Positions 32,503 through 43,179 of a stretch of DNA of 64,000 nucleotides are shown here, piece by piece. The translations under genes were made by a program, and so were the position numbers. The stretch covers positions 11,485,814 to 11,549,813 of the forward strand of contig NC_061138.1 in assembly GCF_905220365.1 (NCBI RefSeq), read 5' to 3'. Origin of the DNA: Vanessa cardui. Taxonomy: Eukaryota; Arthropoda; Insecta; Lepidoptera; Nymphalidae. A model generated the notes under the pieces. That model saw nothing but the letters and a program-made list of their open reading frames with translations, had not been told where the DNA came from and did not search any database. Within the stretch, counting starts at the first letter, position 1. Each line of letters opens with the position of its first letter.

Positions 32503-32650
32503 ATAGTAGAGGTGGAGACAGGAGACTTTTAGCACTAGGCTACCTAGTTTGGGCGTCGTCTCCTGCACACAATTGTACTTATTATTAAGATACGTTTAAA
32601 CTGTAATGTCTGTAATATGGGAGAGAATAAATAAATTATTATTATTATAT
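32503..32650 (+). repeat. 3' tail of a non-LTR element with (TTA)n end
   Basis: TAGAGGTGGAGACAGGAGAC, GCCTACCT-like words and GGGAGAGAATAAATAAATTA followed by TTATTATTAT form a short 3' UTR with a microsatellite tail. The family is not established. Confidence 0.4.
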
Positions 32651-33644
32651 CATGTTCTGTTACATTAAAAATTATTTTCATAATTTTAACTTTTGTTTAT
32701 AATTATATAAAACGTCAAAAAAGTGTCAATTCGCTAAATTCCGTGCCATTGACCCATTTCCCACTTAATTTATGTCGGTGTTGCTAGTATAACGCTTCGA
32801 CATGGCATTTTCTAAAATTTTAATTAATAAAATAAATTACATTTATTTTAAAGGTGCATTAAAACAATTATTAAAATAAGATTTTAATCATCTAATTCGT
32901 TTGCTGAATTTGATTAGAGGTCATTTCACATCGTTTCAAATTTATTTAATAGCTGTCTTCCAGTTTAAAGGTTAGTTCTTCGATCTAGGTGTCGGAGTCT
33001 AGTTATGATAAATTTACCTTGCCTCATATTTGGCTTTTCTTAATTTTAATAATTATTTCCTTGATTTAATTATGGATATAATTCCTTTTTCATTAAGGGT
33101 ATTTTGGTAGTGATACTGGTCACACTCGCTAACCTTTCAAAGGTTCGTGAACTTTCGATTTCGTTCTTTTTGAATTTTGGAACTATCGGCTTCACACCGA
33201 TTCCAAAATTCTAATTCGATATACTGAATATATCGATGAGTTGTCTTAATAATTGAGTTTCTTAATTTGTGGTTGTTTAGTATTCAGTGCTTTAATAGCA
33301 GTTATCTTTTCAGAATTTATATTAACAATGAAGTTTTGAAGTTTGACAGAACTTTATATCATGTTTACCGACTCGTAAAAAATTGTAAGTCTTTATTCTT
33401 GTTTTTGATTAAATGCATTGGTTTGCAATTCGATAAGTCGTAGTCATGTGTAAATTGTGGTTTCCAGTGACCCTTTGAAATGGTTCTCCGGAGTTGAGAT
33501 CGTCAATTTGTGTAAGCAGGACTTTGAACCTCCAGAAGGTAAATTCGTGCTTACATCTCTCGTTAAAGGTATTTATCATTTGCTTATTAGCTTAACTTAT
33601 TGAACCTGTATATTTCGTATTACAGGAGGTATTTTTTTTTTAAT

Positions 33645-33840
33645 CGGATTTACCCACCACGTGGACTTCTTGAATGGAAATATTAAGAGTGAACGGCTCC
33701 AGGTTCCTGGTTGAGTGTGCCCAGATAGCGGCTGGTGCAACTCCAAGGACGGCAGGCCTGTTCCCTAAGCCGTTGTCGGTATCCACGTGTAGCTGGAAAC
33801 TTTGGTGATGTACCCCCTTTGAATTATATTATAAATTTCG
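33645..33840 (-). other. GC-richer fragment with a 60-codon open frame, unidentified
   Basis: On the minus strand an open stretch of about 60 codons reads VDTDNGLGNRPAVLGVAP, AAIWAHSTRNLEPFTLN, SIQEVHVVG. It has no ATG start, and its base composition differs from the surrounding AT-rich DNA. I do not recognise it; it may be a transposon fragment. Confidence 0.3.
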
Positions 33841-34384
33841 TTTACACCGGTCTGGCGAACGGTGTATTCTTTCAAACCACATCAAGTAATTCATTCGTCA
33901 GTGGCGCCTAATTTTCAACCTTACATTTTGGATTAGTAACATTGAATTTTCAAGCTTGCCTTTTATCCCAAGTGACCCACGCTGAGTCTAGCTGGCATAA
34001 TTTTATATAATAATCATTATAAGAAGTAACATAAGTAATGAGTAAATTAAGTAATTGGTTGTTTATAATACTATGTTACTGTGCATTAAAAATTTTATAA
34101 CCTAATATTGTTTCTTTATACCCACCACCAGAAAGGTAACAGTTCTTTATTTTTATTTGGATGGAGCTCGATATTCCGATATTATCTATGAATGTCTTGT
34201 TCAAGAGGACAAGACACGAAACAAGACATTAGTCTCGTAAATAATAAAAAAATATATTGTTCATGTGGCAGATTTTATTTTATCCTAATAATTCTGTAGT
34301 AGGCAGATTTCGTGACATCAAGTTGATGGTTGTGGTGGCATGCGGTACTGGACGGTATTTGTACAATGCAAGGGATTATTTTTG

Positions 34385-34560
34385 TTTTATATCTCATTCT
34401 AAAATATAGCCTTAAAGTCAAATTCGGTCCAGCAGTTCCAGCCGGAACACACAGACAGACAAAAATTGTTAAAAAGTGTTATTTTGGTATATGTACCATG
34501 TACTTATTATTATGTATTATGTATTGTATACTGTATTGAAAACGGTTAGTTAATATTAGA
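34385..34560 (-). repeat. Body fragment of the GGGCACAGCTAG Helitron-like family
   Basis: TCAAATTCGGTCCAGCAGTTCC, CCGGAACACACAGACAGAC and TTTTGGTATATGTACC match the element at 17810-18040, without its CTAG end. Confidence 0.55.
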
Positions 34561-34788
34561 AACAGACACTCCGATTTTTTTAATTGTATGTAAGTAACAA
34601 TGTACATCCCTGCACAGTTAAAATAAATTTTATTAAAAAAAACTTTCTTATATAATATCGTCATCCGACCTAAAAGTTTACTAATCTATCATCATCGGAC
34701 TGAAATAAAATTAGAAATTGAAAATCATAATCATATAAATTGTAAAATATATTTTCTTGTTACATGATACCAATAATAATTACATAGC

Positions 34789-35016
34789 ATGACATGCCGT
34801 CATAGTGACGTATTTATTAATTTTGACATAAATAAATTTATATTTAACTTTAAGCTGACAAAGGATACAATGTACCTGCCACTTAAATATAAACGACATA
34901 TAGCTACATTGTTAGCTTACAATATATTTGATCCAATTGTAGACACTACAATTAAAAAAAATATTATACCCTTGATTAGTAGTTGTGCTACTAACAATAA
35001 TAAATTAAAAAACTAA
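34789..35016 (+). pseudogene. Possible ORF1 end or 5' region of the interrupted LINE
   Basis: An open frame of 75 codons (FKLTKDTMYLPLKYKR, HIATLLAYNIFDP) ends 25 bp before endonuclease coding begins in another frame. The position suits the end of a LINE ORF1, but no ORF1 motif is visible. The 5' end of the LINE is therefore uncertain. Confidence 0.3.
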
Positions 35017-35191
35017 GCAATAAGACAACGGATAAGCACTGTAAATATATTATTAGTATTGTACATCAGAATATACAGAGCTTATCCAGCAAAGATAACG
35101 AAATTGAATTATTTTTAAAGTACTATAATATTGACATATTTTGTATTAGCGAACATTGGATCTTGTCACATCAGCTACCACCTAGTATTAA

Positions 35192-36500
35192 CCCTTCGGG
35201 TGCCTGGTGGGTAAAACTTACATGGCGTGCCTGGTGGGTCTGTGGGACCCGGTAACAAAATGCTTGTTTTTTACTTATTTTATTAGTCAGAACGCCAAAT
35301 AATGTGTTTATATTTATTTTAGAGCTGTTTAGCTATATGAATGAAAAATAAAATTATACTAAAGTTCTTCTACAAAGTTATATTAAAAAAATTAAAAAGT
35401 CTCTAATTTTACGTAATAAAAATAAACACTCATGTTTAAATCGACAATATTAATTTTTTTAATTGAGGTCAACAATCAAACTTTACATTATTTTTAAGGC
35501 ACTAAATAATTAACTTACAAACTTTTATATTTTGATATAAAAGTAACAAAGGTATTGCTTGTAACTATTCTGTATTTACGTGCCAATTTTCACAATCAAA
35601 AATTTCGTGTTCCAAGCAAATATGACTTGTGCAAGACACATAGATCTATTTAGACTTGTGATCTTTTTGGTTAGGACATACATAACAACGCTTTTTCGTA
35701 CCAGCATCATGTTTTTTGGGTGATGGCTCTGAGGGTTCCCCTAAATGAGAGCTGATTCTCTTACGTAAAGTAAGATAAGATTTTGCATCTTACAACTATT
35801 ACGTCGTTCAGTCTGATGTAGAGCAGTCAATACTATGCCCATTTTTTTATAAAGTTCCTTCTAGTATCTGAATTGTTTAACATATGAATAACTTTTGCGT
35901 TTATGCCAGTAGTGTTGAGAATCCAGAAATAATAATCAAGGACTTTATATATTGATCTGTGACCAAAATTACTTAATGGCTGGGGCATATAAATCAATTT
36001 TGATGGTTGTATATATGATATCCCTGTTAATTGGTTCGTTATAGACTTTTACTTCTTCCTTGTCAACATCAGAATTATGTATCTGACTCATCTTCACTTT
36101 CATCAAAAACTACATCCTGATCTTCATTTTCTTCAAAATTTCTCTCTAAAGCTTGGCGAATTTCATCATTTATTAATCGCCCAGTCATTATAACTGCATC
36201 ACTATTTTTTCCATAAATAATTTACCACCCAATATAAATTAAAGAGACAAAACAAAAATAATAGCTAAAAGATTAAAAGTTACGCCGCGTGCCTGATCGG
36301 GTCCCTGAGACCCGAGCGCACACAAAATGCGTGTTGTTCGGATGGGTGTACGTTGTGGACAGCGGGAGAGTAGTCAAAATAGCCGTTAGTTTGTATCGCG
36401 AAGCTACTCGGGAGTGCAGCGGGTTTGCTACAAAAATTTAAAAGCTATCGTTGATTTTTTGAAGTGACGGGTCTGTCAGACCCACCAGGCACCCGAAGGG
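35192..36500 (-). mobile_element. piggyBac-like transposon (1,309 bp) with TTAA target duplication
   Basis: TTAA at 35188-35191 and 36501-36504 flanks perfect 20-bp terminal inverted repeats, CCCTTCGGGTGCCTGGTGGG at 35192-35211 and its reverse complement at 36481-36500. The left end also has a second GTGCCTGGTGGGTCTG at about 35225-35240, matching the extended right end. Starting with CCC next to TTAA is the piggyBac signature. The interior encodes transposase remnants on the minus strand. It sits inside the LINE endonuclease, so it is the younger insertion. Confidence 0.92.
35575..36188 (-). pseudogene. Remnant piggyBac-like transposase
   Basis: From an ATG at 36188 the minus strand reads MTGRLINDEIRQALERNFEE and a very acidic tract, the N-terminal pattern of piggyBac transposases, then a TAA. 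After that come fragments such as YYFWILNTTGIN and NNSDTRRNFIKKW, and finally KKHDAGTKKRCYVCPN, TSHICLEH, the C-terminal Cys-rich domain, with a stop (TAG) inside. The central catalytic DDD region is deleted and frames shift. The element could move only with transposase supplied in trans. Confidence 0.75.
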
Positions 36501-36504
36501 TTAA

Positions 36505-39190
36505 TAACTATAAATTGTCAAGTGCGTTCTTTAGAAAATTAACTAAACACGGAGGATCATTAATATACACAAAACAGAATATACATTGTAAAGAGCGAAA
36601 AGACATTGTGGATCTTTCAATAGAGCGCACTGTTGAACTGTCATGCGTGGAACTCGAGCATACTATAGCTATGTGCGTATACCGACCTCCACAATCGGAT
36701 TTTAACCTTTTTGAATGTGTGATGGAGGACGCCCTTAAGCGAGTCTGTCCTGGGCGAAAGAATATAGTTATTTGTGGAGATTTTAACATTGACATTTTAG
36801 TGCAATCTTCCATAAGTACTAGGTTCATAAATTTATTTCAATCTTATAATCTAAATAACATATTTTGTGAACCTACAAGAATATCAGCGACTTCCGCAAC
36901 CTGCATAGATAACGTGTTTTGTAGTTGTGAGGCCGTTAATAAGAAAATCTTATCAAACCTTACATCAGATCACTTTGGCCAAATGGTGTCAATAGGTATA
37001 AAAAAAAATCAAAAGAAACGAAAAATCACTTGTAGGCCAATTACTGTGAAAGGTTTAATCAACTTCAATAATGCTTTACACTGTAGCCTTCCAAAATTGA
37101 ATCTCAGCTCAAATGATCCCAACTCTTTATATAATTCTCTTTTACAACTAATTAATAACGAATTCAATAAAATATTTCAGTTAAAAACCTTTTATCAAAA
37201 CAATGAAATGCAGTTCTCAGACTGGGCCACTACCGGTATCTATATAAGTCGAAATAAATTGTATGAGCTATATGAACTTAAGAAATATAATCGTTATTGT
37301 AAATTTATCAATTTTGTTAAAAAATATTCCAAGTTATTTAAACAAGTTTGTCAAACAGCTCGTTCGTTGCATATTAAAAATAAAATCTTAAAATCTAATA
37401 ATAAAATGAAAACTACTTGGGATATTATAAGTTCGGAAACAGGTAGGTTGAAGTTTGATGCAGGGCAGTTATCCCTTAGTATAAAAGGCAAAATTGTAGG
37501 CAAAGATCTAGATGTGGCCAATGAATTCGAAGAATATTTCTCTAATATTCCTCTGAATATTACTAAAGGACTTAATGCGTCTCCTAATGATGCTTTAGAC
37601 CTACTCAAGTGTTATGTTCCCCAGAATGAGTTAGAATTTTCTTTTGAGAATATAACTCCGTACGAAATATTAAAAATATTTAAAACATTAAATCTGAAAA
37701 AAACCTGTGATCTTTGGGATTTATCAGTCACAATTATTAACAATGTAATTGTTGACTTGGCTCCTTATTTAGCTATAATCTTTAATAAATGCGTACAATC
37801 TGGCATTTTTCCTGATATGTTGAAATTAAGTAAAGTAATCCCATTATTTAAGTCCGGTGATAAAAATGATCCAAACAATTACAGACCGATCTCTATTTTG
37901 CCAGTATTAAGTAAAATTTTTGAGAAAGTCATGCTTAATCAATTGCTATTATACTTTAACTCGAATAAGCTATTGCATTCTCAACAGTTTGGTTTTACTA
38001 AGGATCGCTCGACTGCTGATGCGGGTGTAGCATTTGTTAAGCACATTTATGATGCATGGGAAAAGTCGCAAAACGCTATTGGAGTTTTTTGTGATTTATC
38101 AAAAGCTTTCGATTGCGTTAGGCATGATATTCTCCTAGAAAAGCTTAAATATTATGGTATCAGGGGCCCTGCATTGAAATTAATTTCCTCCTACCTTAGT
38201 GAAAGAGTTTTGAAGGTTGTGGTTAATGGTGCAAAATCAAATGGCGCTGTGGCGCAAATGGGTGTACCACAGGGTTCAATTTTGGGACCTCTCTTGTTCT
38301 TAATATATATAAATGATTTACCTTATTTCGTAAAAAATACTTGCGATATTGTACTGTTTGCAGATGATACATCCCTAATTTTTAAACTAGATAGAAAAAT
38401 AAACAACTATGACGTTGTAAGCAGTGCCCTGTCGCGGGTTCTTGGTTGGTTTGACATAAATAATTTAGTACTAAATGCTAAAAAGACTAAATGTGTTTTG
38501 TTTTCCTTGCCAAATGTCAAATCAAATCCTTCTGCAATAACTTTGAAAAATGAAAGGCTTGAGTTTGTTGAGTCGACGGTCTTTTTAGGGATAACCCTTG
38601 ACTCCAAACTGCAGTGGGGCACCCATTTGTATGCCCTGGCAAGAAAACTAAGTAGTGCCATTTATGCAATAAAAATAATTAGAAAACTTACGGACATAAG
38701 TACTGCTAGACTAGTTTATTTTAGTAATTTTCACAGTATTATGTCATATGGAATGTTGTTATGGGGTAATGCAGCAGAGATTGAAGTTGTTTTTATTCTA
38801 CAGAAAAGAGCTATCCGATCTATTTACAATATTAGCTCCAGGACATCATTACGCGAAAAATTTAAAGAAATAGGTGTATTAACGGCTGTTTCACAATATA
38901 TTTATGATAATATAATCTTTATACAAAAGAATATTAAAAATTATTCTATCAATGCTGATGTACATACTATTAATACAAGAAATAAGAATAAACTTGTAAC
39001 CCCCAGTTTCCGTTTGCATACGGTAAATAGAACGTTTTTGGGCAATGGTATACGCATATATAATAAGATACCGGAAAATATAATCAATTTACCATTTTCA
39101 AAATTTAAAAATATTATTAAGACTAAATTAATAAATAAATCATACTATTCATTAAAAGAGTACTTTTTAGAAAGAAACGCCTGGAGTTAG
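36505..39190 (+). CDS. LINE ORF2: endonuclease/reverse transcriptase, N-terminus cut off
   Basis: A continuous frame of about 890 LINE codons. The upstream open frame begins at 36464 inside the piggyBac end, so its first 13 residues are not LINE sequence. Residues shortly after the junction carry the second half of the apurinic-type endonuclease (VYRPPQ, VICGDFNIDIL, NIFCEPTRIS, LTSDHFGQM). RT motifs lie at about codons 460-640, including AFDCV and FADD with both catalytic aspartates. The C-terminal third contains the thumb/connection region (TKCVLFS, FLGITLDSKLQWG). No internal stop or frameshift is visible. The endonuclease start, including the catalytic SEHW glutamate, is left on the other side of the insertion, so retrotransposition of this copy is not expected. 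Confidence 0.85.
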
Positions 39191-39539
39191 GCTCGGGTTC
39201 CATCATAGGACGCTAATTACTGTCAATAACAGCATTGTAAATGTGTTTATTTGAAAAGAGCAACTATGCGAGTTTCTTGCCGTTTCTTCTCGCTAGAAGC
39301 TGCTTTCCGAAACGGTGGTAGTATTTGATTATTGACGATTCAAAAACGCTTCATTATGAAGTTTACTTGAATAAAATTGATTTGATTTGATTTGATTTGA
39401 AGATATATTCTACAATAGTTCAATTAGAAAAACTGTATTATACACTTTAAAAAAAATGATATACCGATGTACCAACTATATACAGCCTACCGTAAGTATT
39501 CCAAATTGTTTAAAATATCATTATTACATAGCATAAAAC

Positions 39540-39739
39540 AAAGTAGCTTACAGCTTACCTATGTATTCTTAGATCTTTAAAATTACGGAACGGATTTTGA
39601 TGTGGTTTTTTTTTAGATAGTGTGATTCGAGAAGAAGTTTTTCGTATATAATATATGTATAGTAAAGAAACAAGAAAAAATTTGTCGTAAATTTAGTATC
39701 AGTTTCGCATTGCCGCGCTAAGCTGGGGCGAGTAGCTAG
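39540..39739 (+). mobile_element. Helitron-like element, second family (GGGGCGAGTAGCTAG end)
   Basis: It shares TTAGATCTTTAAAATTACG, ACGGATTTTGATG and GATTCGAGAAGAAG words with 48535, 56180, 57660 and 60988 copies. The 3' end is CTAG at 39736-39739 followed by T. Confidence 0.6.
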
Positions 39740-39744
39740 TATAT

Positions 39745-40440
39745 TATACAAAGTCGTTAAGAATATTTGTACACAAAAGTATATTTGTTTTAGGAATGAC
39801 ATTAAATAGTTATTTCACAAATAGTTCAGAAGGAATGGTGATTTTCGTACTTTGAAATAGTTTAGTACATTCTCGAATCGCCAACCCTTGAATATTAATT
39901 GCAGAACGAAATCCTCTGATTCACTCCGATACGAATACAAAGTTTAGGTACTTAAATAGGTATAATAAAACTATCAATTAATCCTACTTGTATAGCAGAA
40001 GTTTCATTAAGGTATTAGAAAAAGGTACAAATTATGTTACCAACAAAAGTAATAAAGTTATCAAAATCTTTTCCTAGTAAAATAAAAACCTGCAAAAATA
40101 TCACAACATGACAAAAATACATATATGTATAAGACTTTCTTAGATAGCTAATCACGTTCCGCATGCAATGTTTCATCTAAATGAATTATGACATACGTTA
40201 AAAGTTTAACATATTTTAAAGGAACTGACACAAAAATATACTCATCTCAAATTTCACATTTTTACTTCGCATGAAATCATGTGGAACACAATAAAGAATA
40301 ACCGAAAACACTCTAAATTGTGCAAATATAATAAATTAACTCATGAAAACAAACCGACGATGTAATGTAAGCAATTGTATGAGTTAAAGTTCCGCCCGCC
40401 CAAAACAAAAGCTAGTTGGAATTAGTGACATTTAAAAGTG
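39745..40440. other. AT-rich region upstream of the 40.5-kb host gene
   Basis: No exon is visible. It may contain promoter elements of the gene starting at 40518. Confidence 0.4.
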
Positions 40441-40449
40441 CTCTAATCT

Positions 40450-40940
40450 TATAATCCCGATGCAACAAGTACCGCCCAAGCGGGAGGGGGCCGTGAGCAG
40501 TCAGTATCGTCGCGACCATGGCTACGGACGGACGCACGAAGCGCTCGCAATCGATATGCGCGCCCGCCTCCGCGAGTATGGAAGCCCTCGCCGCGCCGAT
40601 GGAGACGACTCCGGCGCCTCGGCGCAGGCCGGCCACGCGTTCCCAGTCTGCCAGGATTACGGGTGGTCGATCTGTGAGACACAGGCGGCAACAACAGCAG
40701 CAACAGTTGGATCGGGAAACCCGAGCTAGATATAGTTCGGAGCCGCGTTTAGCCGAAGCGGAAACTCCTCCTCAAGTCAGGAGACAGGCGTCCGCTCGTC
40801 GGCGTCCTCCCGCCGGGCAGCACAGCCAGCCTCGACGCTCGAATGCCTTCCTCGACGTCCCGCGGACGACACATCAGCAGCCCGAAGAGGAGCCTGACGA
40901 AGACTCATATAGACTACGTACCTTCAACATCACACAGAAA
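40450..40940. promoter_or_regulatory. GC- and CpG-rich island around a first exon
   Basis: The base composition is strikingly GC- and CpG-rich compared with the whole window. TCAGT at 40501-40505 resembles the arthropod initiator but would give a leader of only about 15 nt, so the true start may be upstream or in another exon. Confidence 0.5.
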
Positions 40941-40944
40941 GGAG
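40518..40944 (+). CDS. First coding exon of a host gene, possibly an RGK-type small GTPase
   Basis: The ATG lies in a strong context (GCGACCATGG). The frame runs 142 codons to a good donor, GGAG|GTCAGT (40945). The peptide is Arg/Pro/Ser/Ala-rich and disordered, with a run of six or more Gln (RRQQQQQQL), RARYSSEPRL, and ends NAFLDVP, EEEPDEDSYRLRTFNITQKG. From memory of the family, insect Rad/Gem-like (RGK) GTPases have a long basic disordered N-terminus ending in a similar YR-R-F-KG motif before the GTPase domain; that is the only basis for the name. No GTPase domain exon (G1 GxxxxGKS) is visible in the following 23 kb, so the gene would need a long first intron. Coding status is much more certain than identity. 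Minus-strand open frames here are shadows. Confidence 0.6.
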
Positions 40945-42600
40945 GTCAGTGCTACGACGTTCATTAACCTCTCCTATATTTAAACGTGAGAGTTTTTCAA
41001 TTCGAAATACAAAACTTGGCAGTCGTCCGGCTCCGATTTTATGTATTCAGTACTCCCTTCTTGTTTTCATGAAAGAATATTCTGTTATGAAAGAGAATAA
41101 AGCAGACGTCTGTATTACTATTCGTGCTAAAAATGATCATTAAAAGTCTTGCTGTCGTGAATCACGCTGGAACAGCGTTTACGAGGCCACTATAAATCAA
41201 GCAATACATGAACACACGTGTTTACTTTTGAGGTAAAAATAACTGGTATATTGGAAACGTAAAAGTTTATGATGATGCCTTTAATGCCAGATTCTAAAAG
41301 CAATTATATAAATGTTTTCTCTGCAATTAAATTAACTTTTATATATAATTGGCGCATATCGTTTCGTTAAACATACAGTCTTTATAAATACTTTTTGATT
41401 TAACGGTAATAACTCAATTATATATACATACAAATAAAGGTATGTCCTACATTAAGAAACTAATCAAACGTTTAAAAGTAGTTTGATATGTACAACACTT
41501 ATATAAATAAGATCATGTTTAAAAAATTAAATCTGTTCAGATTGAAGTCAAATCGAATAAAAATATTTGTTTATTCAAGTAGATTCATAAAAGCAATTTA
41601 AGATTTTGAGTCATCATATTAGTATGGAATTAAAAATAAAGTTACCACAGATTCAAAAAGTATCAGTAAATGTAGTGTACTGAGAAAAACCGGCAACAAA
41701 CTTGGTTATTACTCTTTTCCACCATTTTAATTACAGAGACTCTCGAAATACGACGAAATAAACAAATATTATGATGATATTAAGCTTCTGAAAAGTCACT
41801 CAATAAAAATTATTGATATGATGTTTTTCTCAAATTATTCATGCTCAATATATATAACGCAATGTTTAATGTAGGATAATGAAGTTAGAGGAACAAGTAT
41901 TTATGAAAATAACAGTATAAATCCGTTTCGTATAATATAAGCTTATAAGCGGCGAAAATAAATTAAGGCACATTTCTTCGAGCAATTAAGCTACAGTAAA
42001 TATTAATTTGATATTAAAATTTATCATCAATCATCAACATCTGATGGGCAGTGACCTTCTCTCCGATTGGGTCAAAATTAAGCAGAACATTCTGTGTATT
42101 CAAACAAAAGCAGTGCATACAATATAAACATATTTGATTAAATTGCGATGTTGGATTTATAGCAATAGCTAATTAACTTTGAATTTAATCAGATCTAAAT
42201 ATTCTCTGCTCAATTAAGCGCTTAGGAGTATTAATGAATCATTTTTGTTTTAGATTATTGTTAGATCAGAGCTTTAAGTCGTTTAAAATATAATTTCACA
42301 TTAAGTGTCTTAGATAATAAAGACTTAAGTCGTATAAAAACTATTCAGTAACTCGTCATTCTATAAGTATCATCAGACGCTTGTCTCTTCTCCGTGGGTC
42401 GGTCCAGTTTGTAAACATCATTAATAATATTAGACAGAATTAAACTTCTCTGATGGGAATCATTATTATGTGTATTTATTTTATTCATACCTACGCATAA
42501 AAAAATTGTAGGCTCTCGTGGATGATATAGCTCTCATCTACGCTAGCTTAAATGCACTTCTAAGCTATGAACAATAATATCCTTATTATCATAATTAATA
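40945..42600. other. Start of a probable long first intron, no features named
   Basis: AT-rich DNA following the 40.5-kb exon. No second exon or clear repeat is visible. Confidence 0.4.
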
Positions 42601-42609
42601 AACATCTTA

Positions 42610-42664
42610 TAGCCCAGACAGACATACTTGCATAAGTCCTAGTGGACTTATATCTGTCTGGGCT
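42610..42664. repeat. Compact hairpin with two nested stems
   Basis: The outer arms TAGCCCAGACAGA and TCTGTCTGGGCTA are exact reverse complements. Inside, ATAAGTCC and GGACTTAT flank TAGT. Total length is about 55 bp. No second copy was noticed. Confidence 0.75.
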
Positions 42665-42949
42665 ATGCCTGTTATTGTCTGAGCTAGTAAGTACAACAAA
42701 CATAGTTTATCTAGTTATTAAATATTATATAATATTCTCATTTCGTTCACCACTAATGCATCTCCGCAAACGAATATGTTATCTCCCATGTGCCTGTAGT
42801 TTTACGAGCTAACGAACCCTTCTAACAAGAACGCCAATCAGCAATGCAAAATAAGGATTGTTTAGACAATTATAATTAATTTAGAAGCGCCGATTGATAA
42901 ATTCAAATCATGTATATTTTGTTGCATATTATTCAATACCAGATTAAAT

Positions 42950-43175
42950 AATAATGATAAATAAGCGTGGAGTTAATACTTGTCAACTTCCAGGCGATAT
43001 ATTATATGCATAAAAAAATTAAATGGTAAAAAAACTATTGCGTTTTTTGACGATTATTCTCGGTAGAATAATTATTTTGAATCGGGGGTAGCTTCACTTA
43101 AGTAGTTTGTCATTTTGTAAAATGACGATCAAAACTACATCTACTTAAATAAAGTATATTTTGATTTGATTTGGT
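42950..43175 (+). mobile_element. 5'-truncated LINE tail
   Basis: It has the decayed ORF2 end (AAGCGTGGAGTTAATAC), a 3' UTR with mutated stem, and the tail AAGTATATTTTGATTTGATT. Same family as 49437-49763. Confidence 0.7.
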
Positions 43176-43179
43176 ACTT

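Larger units (their letters stand above)
35017..39402 (+). mobile_element. LINE (endonuclease + RT, CR1/Jockey-like) interrupted by a piggyBac-like element
   Basis: ORF2 begins before 35041 (IVHQNIQSLSSKDNEIE, FCISEHW) and is cut at 35188 by a DNA transposon. It resumes at 36505 and runs to a TAG at 39188-39190. Endonuclease landmarks: QNIQS, SEHW, YRPP, GDFNID, SDH. RT landmarks: YRPISILPVLSKIFEKV, QQFGF, FCDLSKAFDCV, GVPQGSILGPLLFLIYIND and FADD. The 3' UTR (39191-39381) has a stem-loop, and the element ends in (TGATT)n repeats at 39382-39402. Removing the insertion and one TTAA restores the frame, so the copy was young when hit. The clade is inferred from RT style and the repeat tail. Confidence 0.88.

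Noticed and set aside
40449..40703. Arg-rich minus-strand open frames in the GC-rich island
   Set aside because: They are shadows of the plus-strand exon, which alone has a strong ATG context and a donor site.
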